Assembly (NCBI GenBank): GCA_028023455.1
Contig: JAQFVV010000012.1
Span: forward strand, 10,946,499-11,010,498
From: Epiperipatus broadwayi
Taxonomy: Eukaryota > Onychophora > Udeonychophora > Euonychophora > Peripatidae
Direction: 5' to 3'
DNA: 64,000 nt
Shown here: piece after piece, positions 1 to 11,319 of the stretch
Position numbering within the stretch: position 1 is the stretch's first letter
Layout of the letters: every line of letters begins with the position of its first letter
The notes under the pieces: generated by a model
Told to the model about the DNA's origin: nothing
The model's database searches: none
The model's input: the letters and a program-made list of their open reading frames with translations, nothing else
Program-made: the position numbers and the translations under genes

Positions 1-3000
1 GAATACAAAGAAATTATCACTGAAGATGTAATTTGCATTTTAGTTAATGTTAATTTCCAAATTATGAACAAACAATAAAATAATAATTATTTCGGTTGTG
101 AAAATTTCTTTTTTTCCTTATTTTTTATATAGTTATCACTATTTATTTTATGCTTATTGTTTTCCTTAGTTTTTCTAGTTTCTAGCAATGTAATTGTTTT
201 TGCTCTAACATAATTCAAACTGAAGTTATTGTGAAAATTGTGTATCAGGCCAGTATTTTAAAAAGTTCAATATGGCGGCTTGAAGCTGAAGTAGTTAATA
301 AACAAATTTTAAAATTTTATTAACATCAATAAAAATAAATAAAACAAACAAATCCATCTACATCTATTTACAAGGGATATCCTCATTTTTCTTTACACTA
401 CAATAGCTGAATTATACACATTTATATTTCTTTTATCGTTAATTAAACTTATTATGCCTTTTAAAAGTTATTTATTTATTTCTCATTAGGTTTATCATAT
501 CACTTATTTTAACTATTTTATGGGTAACACCATTCTTTACCTTTTAATATTAAAGTTACTGTATTATAAATTATCTATGTGGATAAACATCGTTTATAAC
601 ATCATAATTTTACAATCAATATGGTTTTTTAAAAAGAAAATTACATTTTCTTGTAACTTTATATAAGTCACTCCGCATATTATTCAAATATTATTATTAC
701 TTTTAACGTTTGTTCTCCAATGCTCGTAAACTATAATACATTTATTCCATAAGCCATACTCATGTATAATACCATAACACGGGTTTAATTATCACCTGTT
801 ACAGTTTCACATATACTATAATTATCGAATGTTATTGTATTTTTTTAAATATGCAATACTTATATTTTTTAAAATATAATTAATAATAAGAAAACGTGAA
901 ATTATATTTAATATTTTTGTATATTTCTATTTGGATATACTTTTATAAAATTATAGTTCATTTCTTAAAAGGAATTAAAATAATTCTCTAACTCCTTCCC
1001 TTCTTAGGATATCTGCATCTTTCTTCCAATAATCATAATCTACTCTTCGTTAATACTTAACTATTCTTATTCCAAATAATAGCATGACATACATTCTAAA
1101 ATATCTATTGTTTCCCTTTTAATAGACTTATCACATAGTGATGTAGTTGCAAGAAATACAAATAAAGATAGCGAAAGATGTATAGGATATCGGGAAGATA
1201 GATAGATAACTTATCCGCAATATACTTCAAAAATGTATGGAACAGTGTGAATAGGTCCGACATTCATTGTCTAATAACCTTGGCGATAAGCATGATGTGG
1301 CAGCTATTTACTCAGATTTACCAAACATCTAGTACGACTCACAAGAAATATATAAAATACCACTGTCCAAGACAACATGTGTACCAGTCGTAGGGCTTTG
1401 TTAACTACGCTGATTAACATCTAAAACTACTTATTATTTCACTCCCTGTAGCATCCTAGTTTTTAATACATCCTCTTGGTTTCCGAATCACCACGTACTA
1501 CCAAGTCACTACCCAAACCATCTCTCGAGATTTTTATTGTATCCAACATCGATAAAATACTAACTACTTTTTAAAACAATAAACAAAATTCGCTAATATA
1601 AAAAAACATTTCCCTATTCCATAAGAACAATTTGTCTTGCTTTATTACACTGTAGGTTCAACATCTACGTTTTGTTAAAATAACATTTAAATATCCCAAT
1701 CGGAAAATTAACAGAAAATATCACATAACCATCTTTTATATTGAACTATATTAATAACACATAAAATGATTATCGTATGCATATCTTTAAAAATCTAATC
1801 ACATCTCAAAGTGTTTTAGAGTGTTGTTTTCAAAAATACGTTTTACAACAATAACAATAAAACTTTTGCGCACCATTCATTCGATTCTCAGCTGATCTAA
1901 ATAAATAAAACATACATTATATATCATTAATAATTATAAATGTTACCAAAAACAATCTTTATCTTCCTATCAGAGTTCGTAGTAGGTTTCTTTCTCTTCG
2001 AGCATCGCAAATATACAAATTTCCACATACATACAATTTTATTTTAAAATTCAAAATCAAAACATATTATTTCATATAATGTTATATCACGAATTAATGT
2101 ATTTTGTTTTCCCTATCGCTATCTAAAACTTAATGTTTAACTTAGATTAGTAAAGAAAATAATTCAAACCATAATCACATATTTTCTGACGGTAAATCTT
2201 GGTTAGTCCCATAATATTTATTATTTCTTCTTTTGTACGAATGTTCTCCTTTCTGCTTATTAAAGTTTTAAATAAATTAGTTCATTTAATAAACTGTTTA
2301 GACGATCTTTAGTTTTAGTGTTTAATTCAAAATTATTAGAAAACATTTTATTTAGTTATCCCACGAAGCATTTTAATGTTCTGGCAAATATTACCTCGGC
2401 GCGTTGATGCATCTTTATTTCTAGTTAAACTACAATTATTTAATAATTACGGTACCAATTGCGTTTTCCATGGATCCAATGTTTTATATTTCTCTTTTGT
2501 AAAATTTTTTTTTTTTTTCTTTAGGCAAGTGTTTTCCTTGGTAAACTTCACTTTCATTCATTATTATTTTATATACACTACTTTCGATCTTTAACTATTT
2601 TCTAGAGTCTTTTCTCAAGTCATCTTAAAGAAAGCAATTCAAACTATTTCAATATTAAAATTCCTTTTGTCCATTTATTCTTATACGAATAATACTTATT
2701 TTTATTTTCCATTATCTTCATTAACTCTGCGCACAATGTCCTTTCATTGATTTTATACGCACGAAAGCAGCTTTCATAGTGATACGCTATATAAACTATA
2801 TCAACGAATATTAACATATTTGGAACATTATAAAATTTACAACTTGGTTTTAAGAATCTATCCATTTTCTATTGAAAACTCTGATTATATTTCGATAGAA
2901 TCCACTGGCAGGTTACTGTAAAGTTAGTGAAACATTACTATGAAAAACTTTTTTTTTAAAACATTTTATTCTAAGATTCTCTTCGGATGATTTTTAAATT

Positions 3001-3724
3001 GTCAGTTGGTTTCTTTCAAAGATATTATTAAAATTATAATAAAATTGACTAATAAATTGAAGGAAAAAAAATTAGAGAGCTTAAAATTTTACCTCTGCTC
3101 TGGAGTCAACACATTTTTGTTCTCCTCCGTTTATACAATTAGTTGGCGCGATTTTGGTTGTCTGCCAAGATCTATTTTTTATTGGTCAATCCCTACTTGG
3201 ATTTATAAACAATTTCTAAAGTTTTAAAATCATGACGTAATAAACTTAAATGTTAACTAATTATTATTTTTAAATCAATTATTATCTATTACAATTTAAC
3301 TACCTTTAAAACATTTTGAAACAATAATTAATAAAGGTGTATACTACTTATTTTTATTATGATGTGTGACAATTCCATCCACTTCTATAATATACTATTT
3401 AAATATTTTAATTATTAGTATTAATTTAAACCGGTGCTTATACATAGAATATTTCATACAGTCACGTAGTCATTTCCGGTGTTTAGTCTACTTTTATCTG
3501 TCTTAATAAATTTGCTACTTATATTATATAAAATAATTATATAAAATTTTGAAAAACAATTTAGAAAAATATAGAATTAGATACAATTCTCACCATCACA
3601 ATACTTATTATTAAATATATCATATTAATCTTTTACTGCTTAATATAATCTATAATTTTAAATACTATATAATATTAATTTTAAATTTTTTTTAGTAATT
3701 GACCATTTATAACCATCATTGACC
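1..3724. other. A+T-rich non-coding stretch
   Basis: I see no coding exon, RNA gene or clear repeat. The longest open frames are about 70 codons, low in complexity and unlike any protein I know. Runs of T and short A/T words dominate. It could be intron or intergenic DNA upstream or downstream of the lectin exon at 5.5 kb. Confidence 0.6.
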
Positions 3725-4095
3725 TATAGAAAAGGGCACAATATATATTTTATTAACAAGCATTCATCACTTACGTGCATGTATATTTTAATCTAAACTC
3801 AACACTAGTTTTAAGATTACCTTTTTTCTTTAAAAGATATTTATATTCTTAAACTTTAAGTTATATTTCAACTAATAATAATAAACTCTTTACTTCTTTT
3901 TATAAAACTTTTAGTTTGACTTTTCTAAAGCAACCCCCCCCCCTTCTTTTTAATTTTACGTTTACGAAACAAACTGCAATATAACTCTTAAACTTTTACA
4001 TACTATTTCTTTTAACGAATAATTTTATTTTAATACTTTTTTAAACAAATTATTAAATGTACCAACCATGATATTGGTACAATATATACATATTT
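3725..4095 (+). repeat. Dispersed repeat block c, copy 1
   Basis: This block aligns by eye, in the same orientation, with about 21585-21940. Shared landmarks in order are TATTAACAAGC, a CTTTTTAACTTTT-like run, a C-tract (3936-3944 here, CCCCCTCCCTCC there), ACGAAA-ACTG-AATA, and ATATTGGTACAATAT near the end. Divergence is high, so the copies are old. It may be part of a long repeat or of a duplicated locus (see 17990-22285). Confidence 0.6.
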
Positions 4096-5536
4096 TCCAT
4101 TTCATAGCAATGTTTTCTAGAGTTCTAGCATTATAGTACTAAATATAAAAGAGTGTGCCAGAGAAAAAAAAAACAGAGAAAGTGCTTCTTATACCAGCAA
4201 GCTATAAATTCACATAGTTTAAATAAAAATATCAGAATCTAATTAACTTAATTAATCAAATCAAGATAACATTGTATAACCATACATTCAAAAGTTCAAA
4301 AAAGTAAAAAATATTTTCTAAGAATCCATTGGTTATATAAAATTTCCAATAAAAATAAACAATTTTATCACTACATAATTTCATCTGCATTGCGAATTAA
4401 GTAAAAAACTACTAAATTTGCTATCTAGTTTTCAGTTGGTAAATGGGTATGAACTTTGAATATCATGATATAATCAGGAAGTCTGGATATTTTGGCAAAA
4501 ATTATTTAATGCCTTAAACAAACATCTATATAAATTTTTTTTAAAAAAATTAGCATTTTTATTTTTAATTATTCTCACACAAATCTGTAGTTTAAAAAAA
4601 AAATTAGCTAAAAATTAATTAAAGGGGATAGTTTTCTTAAATTATATTTAATATTATTTAAATTAACAGACACTGATATGCCAGTTTATTCAAAATATAA
4701 TAAATTTTCACCTAAAATAATTTGCAAGCATATCATCTTTCATAAATATTTATTTTTGAAGAATTATTAGTAAAAAAGTTCATGCACAAATGTTTATTAT
4801 TTTAAGATGTGTGTATCATCTATATAAACAAAATATTTAATTATAAATAAATATGTGCATGAATATTTGATATTTTTTATGTTCTAGTGTATATGTATTT
4901 AAGTAAATGCATATGTTCAAATATATATAATGTTTGATTAAATTTGTTTTTTTTTTCTCACTCTTTTATTTTATTTACTTTAACCCTTTTACAATCAAAT
5001 AAAATAAAATAAGGAATAAAAATATCCTTAAATTTAACACACTACTTTCGTAGCTAAATATTTTTTGCAATTAGCACACTTCTATAGCTTTGCAATATAT
5101 ATATATATTAAAGTGAATATTTTCACATATAAAAGATGTAAACATTTTTTTAATAATTTATTTACATAATCCAGCCAATATGTTAATATAATTCTAATAT
5201 TAACAATAAGCAAATACATACAAGAAAATTCCAAAATATATGTTCACTCACATACATCGAGAAATACACATATAAACAATTCAATGAAATGGCAATAGTC
5301 TGGGATTTTCAAGAATATTTTTAAAAAAATACTTGTTGAATAAAATTTACACACACAATCATACATTAATATTTTTTATTAGTCATTCATTAGACTAGAT
5401 AGAAATATTAATCATTGCATCCATAAATTGTTGTAATTATTCACTCCTTAATTACAAAAAATAAAAGACATGTTTAATTGGATAACAATATCAAAAATTT
5501 TAATAATAAAAATAAATTTAAAAAGCTGAATATTAC
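4096..5536. other. A+T-rich stretch, likely intron 3' of the lectin exon
   Basis: No exon or recognised repeat is visible. It includes short TA runs (for example near 5100). Because the lectin exon at 5537-5980 ends in a donor site on the minus strand, this stretch should begin as its downstream intron. Confidence 0.5.
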
Positions 5537-5980
5537 CTGTTGCCCTGTCAATGACTTTAAGTGTAGGTACTTCTTCTAAAGGGGCTTCACAAATATATGG
5601 TCGTGGAGTTTCTTTATCAACTGCATTCCACCCCCATTCATTGCTATTAAATGAGTAGCTATAAACAACTGCTTGCCCAAAGGCATTTGCATGGGGAATC
5701 CACCCCACATCTCTGCCAAGTACTGTTCTGTCACTTTCCCAACGCCAAGTATTAGAACCTTGGATGTCGGCACCACTTGTGTACCATTCTTTACGTTGAG
5801 GATCATTTACTTGAAGCCAATTTTGAATAAAAGAATGTTCCTCTGGACTTCCAACTGCTAATAAATCAGCACCATAGGACTGACATGTAAACCTTGCATC
5901 CATCCATTGTTTAACAGGCGATCGGGAAAATTTATAACATGTTCCACTATATTCGACCCAGTCTGTTGGACATTTTAATT
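5537..5980 (-). CDS. C-type lectin-like domain exon (partial gene)
   Basis: One exon of 444 nt (148 codons) encodes a full C-type lectin-like domain, an extracellular fold that often binds sugars with calcium. The domain opens with CPTDWVEYSGTCYKF, continues through WMDARFTC and LLAVGSPEEHSFI, and ends with NEWGWNAVD and RPYICEAP, so the family's conserved cysteines and the aromatic core are present. The usual calcium/sugar signature EPN or QPD before WND is not obvious (HANAFGQ and WGWNAVD stand in its place), so sugar binding is uncertain. Borders: the acceptor is CTTTCTTTTAG just before 5980 and the donor is CAG|GTAATA after 5537. Both introns are phase 1, the usual arrangement for a shuffled extracellular domain. 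A reading that starts at the internal ATG (5903) would cut off the first strand and a conserved cysteine, so the exon call is preferred. No signal peptide or other exons of the gene were found here. About 15 residues after the last cysteine belong to a linker. The exon could come from a secreted lectin, a membrane receptor or a multidomain matrix protein. Confidence 0.9.
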
Positions 5981-6095
5981 CTAAAAGAAAGAAAAAATAC
6001 TATACTAATGTAAATAAAAACAACAACATAATAATCAATAAAGCAAGTCATATATAGCGTGACATTGCTGTTATGAGCTTGCATTTACAAATATG

Positions 6096-6442
6096 TAATA
6101 TAGGGAGCGCACCAATAACTCAAACAAGCTCTTAATTTGGTAATATATGGTAGATATGAATTTGGTTCAGTCCCATAAAGCTATTTAAATTAGGTAGTTG
6201 TAATTAAAGACATTTTCAGAGTTTCTATTTAAATGTTACATATTAAATAAATGCTGGGTTTTGAGTTGATGATATTTTAGATTTAGTGTCTGAATATTCT
6301 AGCTCCTCACTGAGATGAGCCAAAAGCTCGAAACCAATTGGTCTGGAGATAGGAATGTTCTAGATAGAGATTTTAAATATTCTCTCTTACCACACTTATC
6401 AATTAAGAGCTTGTTTGAGCTATTGGTTTGCTCCCTATATTA
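6096..6442. mobile_element. MITE with about 43-bp terminal inverted repeats
   Basis: The left end TAATATAGGGAGCGCACCAA and the following sequence to about 6138 match, inverted, the right end at 6400-6442 (GGTTTGCTCCCTATATTA). Only a few bases differ. The outer TA fits a TA target duplication. The interior has no transposase, so this is a non-autonomous DNA transposon. It lies in the intron just upstream (in transcription sense) of the lectin exon and shares its terminal TAATATAGGG with the element at 46076-46515. Confidence 0.8.
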
Positions 6443-7604
6443 TATAAAATATATACACATAATTAAGAGGAAAATAACAGTATTTTTTCAAAAGTATTGA
6501 GGAAAACTGAAATAAAAACGTAAAGCTTTTCTTTTTCAGATTGTAAGTTTTAGACATTTTTCTTTCTTATTTAACTCTCTAAATTAGAAATAGTTGGATA
6601 ATATTTTTTAATTAGCTCAAAAATTCCTGTTTTGATCAATAAAAATCTCAAATTATTGATACACCACAAACCCCTCACAAAATTGGAAAAGTAAAAGCAA
6701 TAATAACTATAGCAAACGTAGTAAAATATAACATGCATGATTGGAGCAGACATCTTTCCATATTGTGTATGTAACCTATTTATTATATATATACATATTT
6801 TGATATCAAATTTTTTAATTAAAATCTTAACAAAGTATCTCTTATTTTGTCTTGATTAATATATAACATTATTGGAGTAATTTAAGTGATAGAAACTGAT
6901 CATAGTGCAAAATATTCACATTACAGTATTAACATAAATTGGACAACTATTATATTTTTGTAAATTGTTGGCAGAGCTCCAAAGCAGCTGACAAAGAAAT
7001 TATTCTTGAAATGCATGTTTAATGCATAATGATTTGCCAATTTTTTCCTGTAGTATGGCAGCCATCATAAAATGTATTATGACTGATGATTACAGTTGAT
7101 TACTTAACTCTAATTAAAGACAAATTAACCTTTTTATTATAAATTATTGCTAGGAAAAGTTATTTTGTGTCCATATTTTTTATTTTGAATCTTGTATCTG
7201 ATTTCATGAGCTGCATTATTTACATATATGTTAGTGTTTGATCATTATAGGTTAAGTTTTAATATCTCTGAAACTAAGCTAGAGGTGAAGACAGTATAAT
7301 GAAAAAAAGAAACTATTTATAGAATAATTAAATGTCATGGAAATTAATCTTTTTAGAAAGCTAGTATTTATAGCAGGAAAAAAACAAAGGTTAATTTTCT
7401 TTATCCAACTCTTGTATGGTTGGTAAAGGAAAGTAAGTAATGATGATTATTATGAGAAAAATACAATTAGTTCATAAACAATTAATATCATGGTATACTT
7501 TAAATAATCAAAGTATACAGTTTGATGATGATGAATAATTCTGGTAGTAATCTAAACCTGCCACATTTATTTTGGTATAAAGCTAATCTACAGGTTTCTT
7601 TTTC
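6443..7604. other. A+T-rich stretch without identified features
   Basis: No exon, RNA gene or clear repeat was recognised. It is probably intronic if the lectin gene extends upstream on the minus strand. Confidence 0.5.
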
Positions 7605-8477
7605 ATAATTTGACTTAATTATACATTTTTATTAAATGCACATTATTATATTAAGTAATATTTACTAAGGCTGTAACCTTTAGGAATAAGCGTCTGAAAA
7701 ATTTGAAGGTAGGGACCTCTACAGGTCTTAGCCACAAGCTTACGCTAGGAAGAAAAGAGTGAAACCTTCTTTACTTCAACCTACTTTTATATATGAATAA
7801 GTGAAGCTGAAGTGGTTAGATCTAAGAGTGTGAAGCTATTCAATACTTCACTAATTAAGTCCACAATTCTTATTATACATTAATACTCGCGAAATCTTAC
7901 GATTTACAATGAGTCAATGGAAAGATCTTATAGTAAGAAATCTATTACAATAATTTAAAGTTGTAATTATAAATTTCACCTATTCATATATAAAAGTAGG
8001 TTGAAGTAAAGGTTTCCCTCTTTTCTTCCTAGCGTAAGCTTGTGGCTAAGACCTGTAGAGGTCCCTATCTTCGAATTTTTCAGGCGCTTATTCCTAAAGG
8101 TTACAGCCTTAGTAAATATTACTTAATACAATAATGTGCATTTAATAAAATTTATAATTACAACTTTAAATTATCGTAATAGATTTCTTACTATAAGATC
8201 TTTCCATTGACTCATTGTAAATCGTAAGATTTCGCGAGTATTAATGTATAACAAGAATTGTGGACTTAATTAGTGAAGTATTGAATAGCTTCACACTCTT
8301 AGATCTAACCACTTCAGCTTCACCTATTCATATATAAAAGTAGGTTGAAGTAAAGAAGGTTTCCCTCTTTTCTTCCTAGCGTAAGCTTGTGGCTAAGACC
8401 TGTAGAGGTCCCTACCTTCGAATTTTTCAGACGCTTACTCGTAAAAGTTACAGCCTTAGTAAATATAATTTGACTTA
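7605..8477. repeat. Complex foldback element, order F-T-Y-T'-F'-Y'-T'
   Basis: The block is bounded by an exact 13-bp direct repeat, ATAATTTGACTTA, at 7605-7617 and 8465-8477. Inside, in order: F (7618-7660), T (7661-7805, containing GTAGGGACCTCTACAGGTC), Y (7806-7976), inverted T' (7977-8117), inverted F' (8118-8158), inverted Y' (8157-8320) and a second inverted T' (8321-8464). Identity between arms is high, with scattered single differences. No coding capacity is seen. It is probably a rearranged MITE or inverted duplication with a possible target duplication; an assembly effect cannot be excluded. Confidence 0.8.
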
Positions 8478-8819
8478 CAAACATAATGATAACTTATTAT
8501 TTTTTCTTCTTTATCCTCTATGTATTGATTATTAACATATATAATTATAATTAATAACATCTTCCCTTTTCCACTACAAACATTATTTTCTTCAAATATA
8601 ATTTTATTTCCTTATAGTTTTGATTGTCGAGCATTCTTCTACAGAACTATAAAATACTTAAATAGATGACTACATAAAAATGAATATTTTACTACAATTA
8701 CATCTAAATATGCATCATTCATATTTTAATTACATTTCTACTAATTATTCATCTTAAAATTTATTCATATTAAACCCCTTACATTGCTCTAGCACTGCGA
8801 CAGTTTTGTTTTCCTAGTC

Positions 8820-9510
8820 TGATATCATATTTGACTTCTGTAAATATTTAAAAAAATGACATTGTAATAAAAAAATAAAATAAACATTTTTAGTCATCAC
8901 CTGTTAGGAGAAACAATTTCATTTTAGAAAATGATCAAAATCTTTATTATATGACATTCGTATATAAATATGAATGAATAAATATTAATATTTTATAAAT
9001 CTATCAAATTATATTTTAAAAGTTTAAATTTTTTTACAGTATTGCAATATATTCTAACAGATAATCAGTGATGATGTTTAGCAAACAACTTGTAGCTGCC
9101 ATCCCAGTAATTTGCATTGTTAACATTGAAGAGAAAAAATACAACCTTTTACTTTTAAAAATTAGAATATATATGTACAAAATAATTATGTAATAATATA
9201 TATTTTGATTTTTAACAATTATACAATTATTATACAAAAATAATCATGAATCTTAATAAAAATCAAGTTTTTAGGCAATCAAAATATTTTTTCAAAATAA
9301 TATCGCAAAATTGGAGATTACCAAAAATGAAAAAAGACCATTAAGGTGAGGCTTAGGTCTTTTAAATCAACATATTTTCCATTATCCTGATATCTACAGA
9401 ATTTTTTGACATTAAAATATTATAATTAAATATATGCTATTTTTGCAGAAATTTAAAAAAAGTTAGCGATTTTTCTCAATAGATGGCAAACTGACCTTCA
9501 TACAAAGTGC
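8820..9510 (+). repeat. Dispersed repeat block e, copy 1
   Basis: This block aligns in the same orientation with about 22740-23425. Shared landmarks include ATGTAATAATATAT followed by TTTTGATTTYTAA, ACAATTATNATACAAAAATAA, a GTTAGC word and TTTCTCARTAGAKGGCAAA at the end. Divergence is substantial. With block c (3725-4095) it brackets the lectin exon in the same order as blocks c and e occur near 21.6-23.4 kb. Confidence 0.6.
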
Positions 9511-10960
9511 GTCATCAAGAAAATTAAAATAGTTAAGATTACATCCTATTGTTTTATTTAATATTTATAATATATATATTATCTTTATTAAAATGGTTAA
9601 AATTACATATTATTTTAATTATAATATATATTTTTAATTTTTTATATTATCATCATATATAGGTAAATACAAGCATCAAATACGAATGTCAAATATGATT
9701 ATAAATAACAGCATTTTAATTCTAAAACCTCAATAGATTAAAAGGTTAAGTTGTATTCAAGTAGTGTGTATATAAGTTTCTTCACATTTCGTCTCAAACA
9801 AATATTTCGGTACACAAAATAAAGAGATAATTTTGTTAACCAATTATAAAATTAATTTTTGGAAAGAAAAAAATGAAATAAATCTGTTCATAAAAGTTAT
9901 CAGCTCTGCAATAGAATTTTAAACTAAATTTCATTTATATAAATGTGGTATTCTGGAATAAATTTGTATTACTAAAAAGAGTACTATTTTTCTTAATTCT
10001 GTTTTCCTTTTTTGTTTCCAATTATGATTAATTGTTATTTTTTCTTTCCTGTATTTTCGAAATATACCTTTACCCTGCTTAGCGATGGCAATTGGTCCTC
10101 CAAAACTCATCATTAAGCAAGAATATCGTAGACAAAATACATAATTAGAATGGAGATCTATGGGAAAAAAATTGGTCGGTTCCAGTGACATAAAATATCC
10201 ACATTGATTTCCAAGCTCAAAGATTTTCTTGATTTTTTTCATGACAATGATGACTAAATACGGTATCTAAAAAAAAAAGTTTTATATCACTAGGAAAAAA
10301 AATGCATATTTTCACTTTAAAAAGTACAGAACAGCAATGAAACTAAATTTGAATTTAAAAGTTTTTATATTCTTCCACGGAAGTTTTTCATCGTAATGAA
10401 AAAAAAATCTATACTGAAGTGCTTTTTTTAAAAAATTGTATTACAGTATATATTACTACTATACATTTATTTTATTACTTATATGAAATTATTCAAATTA
10501 AAAAACAATGTTTAATTATTAATTATTTAATTGAACATATAGAAAAAAAAATCAACTTATTTTCAAAGTAAAAAATCTAACTTCTAATTTTCTAAAACAT
10601 ACAGGTAGGTTTATTTTTCTTACTGTATATTTTTAGTAATGTAATAATTCCCCCCCCCCTTCAAGTAGAAAGATTTTTAATTAAATGCAATCTGGTTTTT
10701 TTTTTTTAAACTTTTCTAATTCGACATCGTTTTAAAATGTTTTTCTTTTGATTTGAAACGTTTTGAGTGTAAACAACATGTTTATTAACGAAGTTACAAA
10801 ATCAATAACTATTTTTACATAATTATCCAGGTGTTCTAAAAATCATATATCGTATTTAAGAAACACACACACGCAGTTTAATATTCATGTTTAGTGTTTT
10901 CCTGAAAGTTTGTGATAATGGTATTTTATTTGTCTTGTACTGTATTTATATATTGGAGTA
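9511..10960. other. A+T-rich stretch without identified features
   Basis: No exon, RNA gene or assignable repeat was found. A pure C tract (10651-10659) and several poly-A/T runs are the only landmarks. The 103-codon open frame at 9931-10242 (minus) resembles no known family and is basic and low in complexity. Confidence 0.5.
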
Positions 10961-10975
10961 TTTGTATACAGTATT

Positions 10976-11319
10976 ATCAACAAATTAAAAATCCTCCTTT
11001 TTCTTTTCAAAAACTTTATTTTCTTATCTCAATACTGAACATATATATATATATATACTGTATATACAGTATTTATATAATACAAAACTCCATTTTAACT
11101 GTTTATCTTCATACAGTCATTTTCAAGGATATCTCTCTCTCTCACTGCTATATTTTATTACTCTTTCTTTTACATTATTTTATTACAAATCAACGTTGAA
11201 ACATTGGAGTTTTTGTATTATATAAATATATATATACTGTATATGTTCAGTATTGAGATAAGAAAATAATGTTTTTGAAAAGAAAAAGGAGAAGGATTTT
11301 TAATTTGTTGATATTACTG
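10976..11319. repeat. Inverted repeat / hairpin with about 115-bp arms
   Basis: Arms at 10976-11095 (ATCAACAAATTAAAAATCCT to AATACAAAACTCC) and 11205-11319 (GGAGTTTTTGTATTATATAA to TTAATTTGTTGAT) pair as inverted copies around a loop of about 110 bases. The arms contain TATATATACTGTATAT. It is non-coding and MITE-like. Confidence 0.75.

Noticed and set aside
5673-5861. Plus-strand and shifted minus-strand frames over the lectin exon
   Set aside because: Shadow frames of the real exon; only the 5537-5980 minus frame matches a protein family and has splice borders.
9931-10242. 103-codon minus-strand open frame
   Set aside because: Basic, low in complexity, no family similarity, no splice sites; typical chance frame in A+T-rich DNA.
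10912-11199. 95-codon plus-strand frame rich in I, Y and F
   Set aside because: Lies across the inverted repeat at 10976-11319; the hydrophobic residues come from TATA-rich DNA and not from a membrane protein.
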